DNA from: Opitutaceae bacterium
GTDB taxonomy: Bacteria; Verrucomicrobiota; Verrucomicrobiia; Opitutales; Opitutaceae
Reading direction: 5' to 3'
Assembly (NCBI GenBank): GCA_009919985.1
Contig: RGAX01000024.1
Coordinates: 1-20,370, forward strand
Length of the DNA stretch: 20,370 nt
A model generated the notes under the pieces. The model had not been told where the DNA came from. It saw nothing but the letters and a program-made list of their open reading frames with translations, and searched no databases. The stretch's first letter is position 1. Each line of letters starts with the position of its first letter. A program made the position numbers and the translations under genes. Shown piece by piece: positions 1-6,361 of this stretch.

Positions 1-1638
1 GAGCCGCCAGAGGGAAAAATAAAGCGCGACAGCAAGCACGGCGACCACCACGGATGCGACGCGGAGGCCGCGCCAAGGCGTGAGGTCCATCTCGGGCGCG
101 GAAGACACACTAGACCGCGATTTGCTGGCCGCCACGGGAGCGGCGGGGGCAAATTGCCCGACGATCAGCATAAAGCCACAGAGCAAGACGGTGTTCAGGG
201 CAGCGAGGTGGAGCCAGTGGATATGCAACGAGGAGAGGTTGAGGCGGAACCCAAGGAAGCCGTCTCCCCAAAGACAGTTCAATAAAATCGAACTGAGCAC
301 CCCGAGGATCATGGACACGTTGGCCGCCCAAGCGGGCACCCGCTGGCTGAACATACCCATTACAACCACAGCTAACAGGGGCAGTTTAAATGCGGACATG
401 ACTTGCTTCATCATCGTAAAGATTCCCTCGGATGATCCGCCCAGCAGGCTGCTGGTAAAGATTGCCACGACTACGATCGCCACCGAAAAAATCTTGCCCG
501 CACGAACCATTTCGTAGTCCGAAGCTCCCGGCCGCAGCCAGCCGCGGTAAAGATCGATACTGAACATGGTTGAGACGCTATGGAGGCCACCGTTAAAGGC
601 GCTGATGACCGAACCCAAGAACACTGCAGCAAACAAGCCCACCAGATAGGGCGGCAGAACCGCGTCAACCAACAGGGAATAAGCGAGGTCACCATTACCG
701 ACCGCGGCGGCGCCGAACATCTCAGCCGCAATGACTCCAGGGAATACGAGAAAGAACGGCCCGAGGAGTTTAAGGCCCGCGGTGGCGAGAATCCCCTTTT
801 GCGCCTCCGCGAAGCTCTTTGCGCCGAAGGAACGCTGCACGATCATCTGGTTAGTGCACCAGTAGAACAGATTGATGAATAGCATGCCCGTAAAGAGTGT
901 GCCGAACGGCACATTTGATCGAGGAGCCCCAACCGGGTCGATCTTGGCAGCCTGATGCTGCAGTACGCGGTGCAAGCCAGCGAGAAAGTCGCCGTCCCCC
1001 AGTTTGCAAAGTGCAAGCACGGGAATAAGTAAACCGCACACCAGCAAACCCGCGCCGTAGAGCGTATCGGATAACGCCACGGCCTTCATGCCGCCAAAGA
1101 GTACGTAACAGGTGCCTATGATGCCGATGCTCCACGCCATTATTTGGAATGATGTCCCCTCGGAAACGCCCAATTGGGTGTGTACGTGAAAAATGGTGCT
1201 CATCGCAACTCCCCCAGAGTACAGCACGAATGGCAGGATATTTAGCGCGATCGCGATGATGAACACGATGCCCATGATACGTCGCGAGGTAGCGTCGAAA
1301 CGCTGCTCCAAGAATTGCGGCACAGTGGTGATATTACCCAGCCAATAGCGCGGTAGAAAATACCAAGCCATGGCAATCAACGCAAACACCGGCACGATCT
1401 CCCAAGCCATGACTACAGCACCGTGCACAGACGCTGCGCCATTTAGACCGATCAATTGCTCGGTGGAGAGGTTCGTGAGCAGCAAAGCCCCAGCCACCTG
1501 GATCCATGGCAGTTTACGACCAGCGAGAAAATAAGTCTGGGCGTCGGAGTTGTCCGCCCCCCGAGTGCGCCACCACGAAATAACCCCCACAAGTAAGGTG
1601 CAAAAAAAGAATGAGCCGATGGCGAGTGGAAGGTTCAT
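1..1638 (-). CDS. Sodium:solute (sugar) symporter, SglT-like, C-terminus cut by window edge
   Basis: This protein is expected to carry a sugar into the cell with Na+, as an inner-membrane transporter of the SSS family. Reading the minus strand from the ATG at 1638 gives an uninterrupted frame of 546 codons to the window edge, with no stop, so the far C-terminus is missing. The protein is strongly hydrophobic with many membrane segments. It shows SSS hallmarks: YFLAGRKLPW near residue 40, then NLSTEQLIGLNG, and around residues 255-300 the run WCTNQMIVQRSFGAK followed by EAQKGILATAGLK, which resembles bacterial SglT sugar transporters. A polar stretch rich in Ala and Ser precedes the last visible hydrophobic helix. 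It is divergent from sulfatase 1 and shares its intergenic region. Given the nearby alpha-galactosidase and galactokinase, galactose or a related monosaccharide is a plausible substrate, but this is inference. No Shine-Dalgarno is visible before the start. Confidence 0.93.
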   Translation of the reverse strand, partial: MNLPLAIGSFFFCTLLVGVISWWRTRGADNSDAQTYFLAGRKLPWIQVAGALLLTNLSTEQLIGLNGAASVHGAVVMAWEIVPVFALIAMAWYFLPRYWLGNITTVPQFLEQRFDATSRRIMGIVFIIAIALNILPFVLYSGGVAMSTIFHVHTQLGVSEGTSFQIMAWSIGIIGTCYVLFGGMKAVALSDTLYGAGLLVCGLLIPVLALCKLGDGDFLAGLHRVLQHQAAKIDPVGAPRSNVPFGTLFTGMLFINLFYWCTNQMIVQRSFGAKSFAEAQKGILATAGLKLLGPFFLVFPGVIAAEMFGAAAVGNGDLAYSLLVDAVLPPYLVGLFAAVFLGSVISAFNGGLHSVSTMFSIDLYRGWLRPGASDYEMVRAGKIFSVAIVVVAIFTSSLLGGSSEGIFTMMKQVMSAFKLPLLAVVVMGMFSQRVPAWAANVSMILGVLSSILLNCLWGDGFLGFRLNLSSLHIHWLHLAALNTVLLCGFMLIVGQFAPAAPVAASKSRSSVSSAPEMDLTPWRGLRVASVVVAVLAVALYFSLWRL

Positions 1639-1657
1639 GATTTGGGGTGAGTAATCG

Positions 1658-1677
1658 GAATGACCGCCGAATGACCG
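1658..1677. repeat. Two tandem GAATGACCG copies, 11-base period
   Basis: GAATGACCG occurs at 1658-1666 and again at 1669-1677, so the copies lie one helical turn apart on the same DNA face. The second copy runs into the palindrome GACC-GA-GGTC (1673-1682). The site is only about 20 bases upstream of the symporter start codon (1638), inside its likely leader or promoter. It could be a regulator site; no regulator is encoded here to match it. Confidence 0.55.
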
Positions 1678-1846
1678 AGGTCAGAAAAACGATTGGGAAG
1701 TGGAATCAGAAGCTGAACTACGTTGAGATGATCTATTCGAGCGGTGCGTTGAAGCGCTAAGTTAACGACGCGCGCGCTCGCCTAGGAGAACCAAAGCTGA
1801 TTGGGTAAAAATTGTGAAACACGGTAGGCACGGATTCGAGGAAAGT

Positions 1847-1890
1847 AGGAGGCACTCATGTTAACTGGGGTGGGATTGAGCCGAACGTGA
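1847..1890 (+). other. Perfect AGGAGG plus 10-codon reading frame (possible leader peptide)
   Basis: AGGAGG at 1847-1852 is followed after five bases by ATG at 1858 and a frame encoding MLTGVGLSRT, ending in TGA at 1888-1890. The ribosome-binding sequence is textbook quality, whereas the large genes here mostly lack one. It lies about 316 bases before the sulfatase 1 start. It could be a leader peptide, a remnant of a lost gene, or chance. No attenuator structure was worked out. Confidence 0.25.
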
Positions 1891-1955
1891 ACCGAAAGCA
1901 ATTTTCACCTTACGCGAGAGCCCGCTCTTACGACATGGATGAATTTGGCATCAAT

Positions 1956-2064
1956 CTGGACTTTTTGAATCCAAATCTAGACAAGATTTACATCCAGGTT
2001 TTAGGAATAAAAAAAACCACTGACGCTGGCCGGATGGCTTGAATTACGCCAACAAAAAGTCCAG
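1956..2064. repeat. Perfect 12-base inverted repeat, CTGGACTTTTTG / CAAAAAGTCCAG
   Basis: CTGGACTTTTTG at 1956-1967 is matched exactly by its reverse complement CAAAAAGTCCAG at 2053-2064, with 85 bases between the arms. The left arm overlaps the first of two AATCT(G/A)GAC copies at 1953-1961 and 1974-1982. Two oppositely oriented sites in a divergent promoter region would suit DNA looping or one site per promoter. The match is seen directly; the function is inferred. Confidence 0.5.
1973..1989. promoter_or_regulatory. AAATCT-N5-AGATTT palindrome, candidate operator
   Basis: Six-base arms AAATCT (1973-1978) and AGATTT (1984-1989) flank the spacer AGACA. The size fits a dimeric regulator site. 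It overlaps the second copy of the 21-base-spaced direct repeat AATCT(G/A)GAC (1953 and 1974), so several site types are superimposed here. Confidence 0.35.
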
Positions 2065-2175
2065 CGAGCCATGCAGAACGTCTATGGGCGATTGGGCGCC
2101 GAGCAATTATCATTAAAAACTCCATCTATCGGCGCGCCTCGCGCGGACTTACCCTACCCTTCCATTTCCGCCTTT

Positions 2176-2185
2176 GTCCGCGGAC
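2176..2185. promoter_or_regulatory. Perfect 10-base palindrome GTCCGCGGAC just before sulfatase 1
   Basis: GTCCGCGGAC reads the same on both strands and ends 20 bases before the sulfatase 1 ATG. The half CGCGGACT also occurs as a direct repeat at 2142-2149. The position would suit a repressor site over the 5' leader; that role is inference. Confidence 0.35.
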
Positions 2186-2205
2186 TAATCCCACTGTAAA
2201 AAGTC

Positions 2206-3789
2206 ATGCTTATTAAACAACTACTCTCGGCCCTTCGCTCGCTCGTCTTGGTTTCACTCAGTATCAGTCCTGTTGCGCTGCATGCCTCCGACGGTGCGCG
2301 CGCGCCTTACAACGTGTTGTTTATCGCGATCGACGACATGAACGACTGGGTCGGCGCCTTCGGCGGTGCACCTCAATCTAAGTCGGCCACACCTCGGATG
2401 GACAAATTTGCCGACGGCGGGTCGGTCGTATTTCAGCAGGCCAATTGCGCCGGGCCGATATGTGGTCCATCACGCTCGGCGTTGCTTTCGGGATTCATGC
2501 CGCAACGGACCGGGGCTTACACCAACAGCCAGAACATGCGTGGATCTAGTCTCGTTCAGACCCACTTGACCCTGCCGGAATATTTTTCGAAGCATGGCTA
2601 CAGAACGCTTTCGACCGGAAAGATCTTCCACAAACATCCGGGCGATGAAGGCCAATGGGCGTATGATCAGTGGGCGGCTTCGGAAGGCGGGAGCGGCTCG
2701 CGACCAGACCCGGAGCATGTAACGTCCCGGAATCGAAATCTGATTGATGGTAAGCCGGCACCCTTCGCCCCGCTAAACAGCGATGGAAACGAGGGCGGAG
2801 AGGGCGAGGGCACGGAGTTTGCCTGGGGCCCGAGCCGAGGCCCAAAGGAGGAGTCCAAGGATTGGAAATCGGCCGAATGGGCGGCCGCGCAACTCGCCAA
2901 GCCATCCACGAAGCCGTTCTTTCTCGCGCTGGGCATATCCAAGCCACACTTGCCTTGGTATGTGCCGCAGGAATATTTCGACCGCCATCCGCTGGAAACC
3001 ATCAAGCTCCCCCAGTTCCGCCTCGATGACCTCGGCGATATCCTAGACGCCAAGGGAGAACCCAAATTTAAATCGAGTTCGGATTTTCGATGGGTGCAGC
3101 AGGACGCGAATTTGTTCAAGGGCGCGGTGCGAGCCTACCTGGCCGCTTCCAGCTACGCGGATGATTGCGTGGGGCATGTGCTGGATGCGTTAGAAAAGAG
3201 CCCCGCTCGGGATAACACGATCGTGGTAATTTGGGGCGACCACGGGTGGCATTTGGGCGAGAAGTTGCGATTCCGGAAATCCACACTCTGGGCCGAGTCC
3301 ACCCGTCTTCCCTTGACCATACGGGTGCCCGGTATGAATTCCCGCCAGGATTGTTCCCGTCTGGTTAACTTGATCGATCTCTATCCGACGCTCGTCGAAT
3401 TGTGCGGCCTGCCGGCCAAACCCGAAATCGACGGACGCAGCATCGCCCCATTGCTGCGAGATCCGAAAAAGCCATGGCCTTATCCGTCGATCACGGTCAA
3501 TGGTACAGGCAACGCTTCAGTGCGCGACGAACGCTGGTATTATATCCGATACCGGGACGGAGCGGAGGAACTTTACGACATGGCGAAGGATCCGATGCAG
3601 TGGACCAATCTAGCCGCCACGAAAGATCCTGAAGTACGTTCCCAGTTACAGCGACTAGCGACCTCTTTTCCTGCTGTGTTTGCGCCCGAGCTGCCGGGCA
3701 ACGCCGATAAAAAAGGAGATGGAGAGGATAAAGTCGGGACACCCGACCCGACCATCAAATCCTCGCGACAGGCCGCAAATCTCAAATGA
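2206..3789 (+). CDS. Secreted sulfatase 1, iduronate-2-sulfatase-like (S1_7 type)
   Basis: A type I sulfatase of the alkaline-phosphatase superfamily, expected to hydrolyse sulfate esters on a glycan outside the cytoplasm. The 527-residue protein has a signal peptide of about 28 residues ending near LHASDG. It carries the metal-binding pair D43-D44, the maturation motif C86-G-P-S-R90 whose Cys would become formylglycine, and the block D345-H346-G-W-H-L-G-E-K353 followed by a TLWAESTRLPL-like run. That last combination is typical of the iduronate-2-sulfatase group, placed in SulfAtlas as S1_7. The usual TG after the signature is SG here. A Gly/Glu-rich segment at about 191-203 and a charged C-terminal tail from about 495 look like linkers. 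The gene diverges from the symporter and is followed by a likely terminator, so it may be its own transcript. The substrate is unknown; a sulfated galactan is suggested only by the neighbours. Confidence 0.93.
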   Translation: MLIKQLLSALRSLVLVSLSISPVALHASDGARAPYNVLFIAIDDMNDWVGAFGGAPQSKSATPRMDKFADGGSVVFQQANCAGPICGPSRSALLSGFMPQRTGAYTNSQNMRGSSLVQTHLTLPEYFSKHGYRTLSTGKIFHKHPGDEGQWAYDQWAASEGGSGSRPDPEHVTSRNRNLIDGKPAPFAPLNSDGNEGGEGEGTEFAWGPSRGPKEESKDWKSAEWAAAQLAKPSTKPFFLALGISKPHLPWYVPQEYFDRHPLETIKLPQFRLDDLGDILDAKGEPKFKSSSDFRWVQQDANLFKGAVRAYLAASSYADDCVGHVLDALEKSPARDNTIVVIWGDHGWHLGEKLRFRKSTLWAESTRLPLTIRVPGMNSRQDCSRLVNLIDLYPTLVELCGLPAKPEIDGRSIAPLLRDPKKPWPYPSITVNGTGNASVRDERWYYIRYRDGAEELYDMAKDPMQWTNLAATKDPEVRSQLQRLATSFPAVFAPELPGNADKKGDGEDKVGTPDPTIKSSRQAANLK

Positions 3790-4250
3790 CCTACGGCATT
3801 TCCGCGCGCATAGAACACGCATATTACGACACCGCTCGCGAACAATCTCGGCGCGCGGCTTTTTTTGTTTCAGGCCAGATTCCAACGACTGCGTTACTTA
3901 GCTCGGCGGACGACGTCTACGCCTGACCAGCAATCCAATAGCTTTAGCTCCAGAATTTTCCCCAAAGATGAGATCGGTCCTCCAGCACGCCGTATATGCC
4001 GCCCAAAACGCTGCGCTTCTCGCGCGCTCTTTGAAAAACGCCTTTCAGTCGCAAAAACGCAAAGAAGACGAGACTTGGGGTGCGGGCTTCGGATCCTACC
4101 ATGAGAGAATTACTTTACTGGACGGGTTGATCGACGGTTCTAGGCCCAGCTTTGGCCCGACTCCGCCTTGCTCAATATCCGTCTGCGCGTCGGAATAGTA
4201 AAGTGAGCACTCGGTAACAGCTAAGTAATTCCCAATTCGATGATCTTAAT
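3790..4250. other. Intergenic region with terminator and inverted repeats
   Basis: This 461-base gap separates sulfatase 1 from the GH-A protein. It holds a hairpin with T-run (3832-3866) and two interleaved inverted repeats close to the next gene: GAATTACTT (4107-4115) with AAGTAATTC (4223-4231), and ACTTTACT (4112-4119) with AGTAAAGT (4197-4204). The short reading frames of 73-79 codons that cross it share the same bases in different frames and show no recognisable domain, so I do not call them genes. The promoter for 4251 should lie in the last 100 bases. Confidence 0.5.
3832..3866 (+). terminator. Rho-independent terminator after sulfatase 1
   Basis: A GC-rich hairpin lies 42 bases past the stop. 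CCGC pairs with GCGG and the inner CG and CGA pairs with CG and TCG, with one mismatch and one bulge. The loop is about six bases (ACAATC from 3842). The stem is followed by C and a run of seven T from 3860. The position fits termination of sulfatase 1. Confidence 0.7.
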
Positions 4251-6167
4251 ATGAAAAATGGCCGTTTCCTGCCTGCTATGCTAGCCCGGTTCGTTTGCTT
4301 CGTTGGAACGATCTGGATAGGCCCGTTAGCGGCTCTTCAGGGCGAACCACTCCCAAGCGCTTATGGGGTGTGGGACCGTGGTGAAACCAAGGATCCTCGC
4401 GAATATCCATTTATTAGGGGGACGTCGTTCGACGCCCCATGGGATGCAGTCGAGAAACAGCCGGGGGTCTACGATTGGAGTTCTCTGGATCGCGTGATTG
4501 AAAAAGTTTTTAATAACAAGACATCGATTTACCTTTCTTTTGAGGCCGGTCCAAAAACGCCGCAATGGGTCTACGGAAAAGGTGTCCCAAAAGTAGAAAC
4601 AGACGACGAGAGGCACACCGACAAATTTCCCCACTATCCATACTACCTCTCTTTAGAATACAAAACGTATTACTTTCGTTTCATCACCGAGGTCGCCAAA
4701 CACATCCGCAGCTACCCGAAAGATCGGCAGGAGCGCATCGCCTTCATTCAGATCAAAACGGGCTGCACCGGGGATGAAACGCCTTACAAGGGCAAGGCGC
4801 TCAACGCCAAATATGACTTACCCAAGAATTCCCCGGATTGGCGCACATTCCGGCTGGAGACGTTTGCTTTGTATGCGCAGCTTTTCGATCAAGGGCCCGA
4901 CCCCAAGATCAGTCTACTTTTTGGCGGCATTACCGGCGATGACGAAAACGGCGGAGAGGGAAAAAACCCGATCGAATGGAAGTGGGTTACCAGCCACATC
5001 ACCGGCAGCTTTGGTAGCAAAATCGGGGCACTATCGCGCGGTCATCACTTAAGCGGAGAACGATCCACGATTAACACTTGGCTACGCTATCTCGTGAATC
5101 CAAAGGGGCCTAGGGTCTTCTCTCGGTCCGAGATGGACCAAACGTGGACAAGGCCGTGGTATCAACTCAATGTCCCGCTCAATTTTTATTGGGGAGCTAT
5201 CAATGCGCTAAATTCAGGTCAAAGTGTGTGGGACGTCACCAAGGTCGCCATCGAAGTGAGCAAACAGCAGGGCTTCGACTATTCCTTCTATTTCTTTAAC
5301 AAATATGCAGGGCAGATTTACCCGGCGACCGCGACCGACGCATTTTGTGCTTTGCACAAGGGCTTGGATGCCGCCGATACCAAGGCCTATCCCGAGGCGA
5401 AGTTTGGGCCAGCCTCGCACAGTAATGTAGAGCGGATGGAGAAGATCGTTGCCGTCTATGCCAAGTATGGCGCCGCCATCGACGACCGCAAAATTCTAGC
5501 CAGCGGACAGGTCCAGCAGAGAGGCGATCAAGCCGGATTCAATGACGTGGGCTGGGATATCTGGCCGGACAACTATTCCCGGTTGCTCGACCAAATCGAT
5601 CCCGATGAGACATCCGTCCCGCTGTGGCGCGTCGGAGGACCGATCACCCCGACGTCTCCCATCTATTCCCGGTTTGGCCGCGGCTTCGAGCACTCCTCCG
5701 GCAAGGATGCGATGTATTTCAAACTCCGCGACGGCTTCTCTCCGGATACCACACCCAAGGTGATGTCGATCACCGTCGTCTGGTATGACGGGCAGGAAGG
5801 CTCCACCTGGAAGCTCGATTACGATGCCGGTGCCCCGACCATGAAGACCGGTCTGACAGTGACAGGCAAAGGCGACAAGCAATGGCACCATGAGGTCGTC
5901 GCCCTGCCAGACGCGGTCTTTCGGCACGGCGGGGCCAAGGGCGCCGATTTGGCGCTGGTGAACACGGACGGCAAGGACGACATCTTCAGCCTCGTTGAGA
6001 TTCACCGCGGTGAGCCGGAATTTCCAGCGCTGCGCCCTCCCACTGAAGTGCGTGCGTTCTCCGGCTATGGTAAAGGCACCAAATACGGGACGGACGACAA
6101 CGGCGACAAGGCCGGGAAGGCAAAGAAAGGGAAAAGAAAAAAGACAGATGCAGCTGAGAAATTGTAA
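4251..6167 (+). CDS. Secreted clan GH-A glycosidase-like protein (GH42/GH167-like), possible galactan hydrolase
   Basis: A 638-residue protein with a signal peptide ending near residue 30 (ARFVCFVGTIWIGPLAALQG). The N-terminal half looks like a TIM-barrel glycosidase of clan GH-A. The early run SFDAPWDAVEKQPGVYDW is the 'if the path is walked' entry common to GH42-like beta-galactosidases, and a later strand IQIKTGCTGDETPYKG places D175-E176 where the acid/base Glu of this clan would lie. I could not identify the nucleophile. Residues about 480-590 look like a beta-sandwich module. The C-terminus is a Lys-rich tail (KAKKGKRKK). No GH family could be fixed by eye: GH42 is a relative and GH167, known from red-algal galactan loci, is a candidate. 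Context (four sulfatases, alpha-galactosidase, galK) supports action on a sulfated galactan. The start at 4251 is the first ATG giving a clean signal peptide; no Shine-Dalgarno is seen. Confidence 0.75.
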   Translation: MKNGRFLPAMLARFVCFVGTIWIGPLAALQGEPLPSAYGVWDRGETKDPREYPFIRGTSFDAPWDAVEKQPGVYDWSSLDRVIEKVFNNKTSIYLSFEAGPKTPQWVYGKGVPKVETDDERHTDKFPHYPYYLSLEYKTYYFRFITEVAKHIRSYPKDRQERIAFIQIKTGCTGDETPYKGKALNAKYDLPKNSPDWRTFRLETFALYAQLFDQGPDPKISLLFGGITGDDENGGEGKNPIEWKWVTSHITGSFGSKIGALSRGHHLSGERSTINTWLRYLVNPKGPRVFSRSEMDQTWTRPWYQLNVPLNFYWGAINALNSGQSVWDVTKVAIEVSKQQGFDYSFYFFNKYAGQIYPATATDAFCALHKGLDAADTKAYPEAKFGPASHSNVERMEKIVAVYAKYGAAIDDRKILASGQVQQRGDQAGFNDVGWDIWPDNYSRLLDQIDPDETSVPLWRVGGPITPTSPIYSRFGRGFEHSSGKDAMYFKLRDGFSPDTTPKVMSITVVWYDGQEGSTWKLDYDAGAPTMKTGLTVTGKGDKQWHHEVVALPDAVFRHGGAKGADLALVNTDGKDDIFSLVEIHRGEPEFPALRPPTEVRAFSGYGKGTKYGTDDNGDKAGKAKKGKRKKTDAAEKL

Positions 6168-6223
6168 TGAGCCAACGTCTTCACTTGCAGGATAAAAACT
6201 AAATTTTTCGGTGAGCCCCCAGC

Positions 6224-6325
6224 ATGAAATATCGCCCCATCTTTTTTGCTCGTATTACCTCGGATGAGGCTGAGGAAGCAGTCGTCAGCAACCTGGGCGA
6301 TAATAAATCCAAACGCAAGAAGTAG
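6224..6325 (+). CDS. 33-residue open frame with Lys-rich end; possible gene remnant
   Basis: Between the GH-A gene and sulfatase 2 is a frame from ATG 6224 to TAG 6323-6325. It starts MKYRPIFFARITSDEAEEAV and ends NKSKRKK. The ending resembles the basic tails of its secreted neighbours (KAKKGKRKK in the GH-A protein, NRKSKKKAQP in sulfatase 3). This suggests that the frame could be the stump of a secreted enzyme whose middle was deleted, or a real small protein. There is no Shine-Dalgarno and no domain. It may equally be chance. Confidence 0.25.
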   Translation: MKYRPIFFARITSDEAEEAVVSNLGDNKSKRKK

Positions 6326-6361
6326 CCGTTCGAGGGCAGTTTAAAATCAATCAATTACCAT

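Larger units (their letters stand above)
1639..2205. promoter_or_regulatory. Divergent intergenic region with clustered operator-like repeats
   Basis: This 567-base stretch separates the divergent symporter and sulfatase 1 genes and should hold both promoters. I see no substantial gene in it. It contains an 11-base-period direct repeat (1658-1677), a GACC-GA-GGTC palindrome (1673-1682), an AGGAGG sequence followed by a 10-codon reading frame (1847-1890), an AGAGC-CC-GCTCT palindrome (1917-1928), two AATCT(G/A)GAC copies 21 bases apart (1953 and 1974), an AAATCT-N5-AGATTT palindrome (1973-1989), a perfect 12-base inverted repeat (1956-1967 and 2053-2064), and the palindrome GTCCGCGGAC (2176-2185). 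I could not assign -35/-10 boxes with confidence. That the region is regulatory is inferred from its position and repeats. Confidence 0.6.

Noticed and set aside
80..882. Plus-strand frames of 145 and 100 codons at the left edge
   Set aside because: Antisense to the symporter, whose minus-strand frame is uninterrupted and clearly homologous to SSS transporters.
3680..4198. Overlapping plus-strand frames of 73-79 codons after sulfatase 1
   Set aside because: They overlap each other in different frames, cross a terminator and have Arg/Ser-rich compositions typical of non-coding frames.
6167..6202. 11-codon frame overlapping the GH-A stop (TAATG)
   Set aside because: Too short and without a ribosome-binding site; likely chance.
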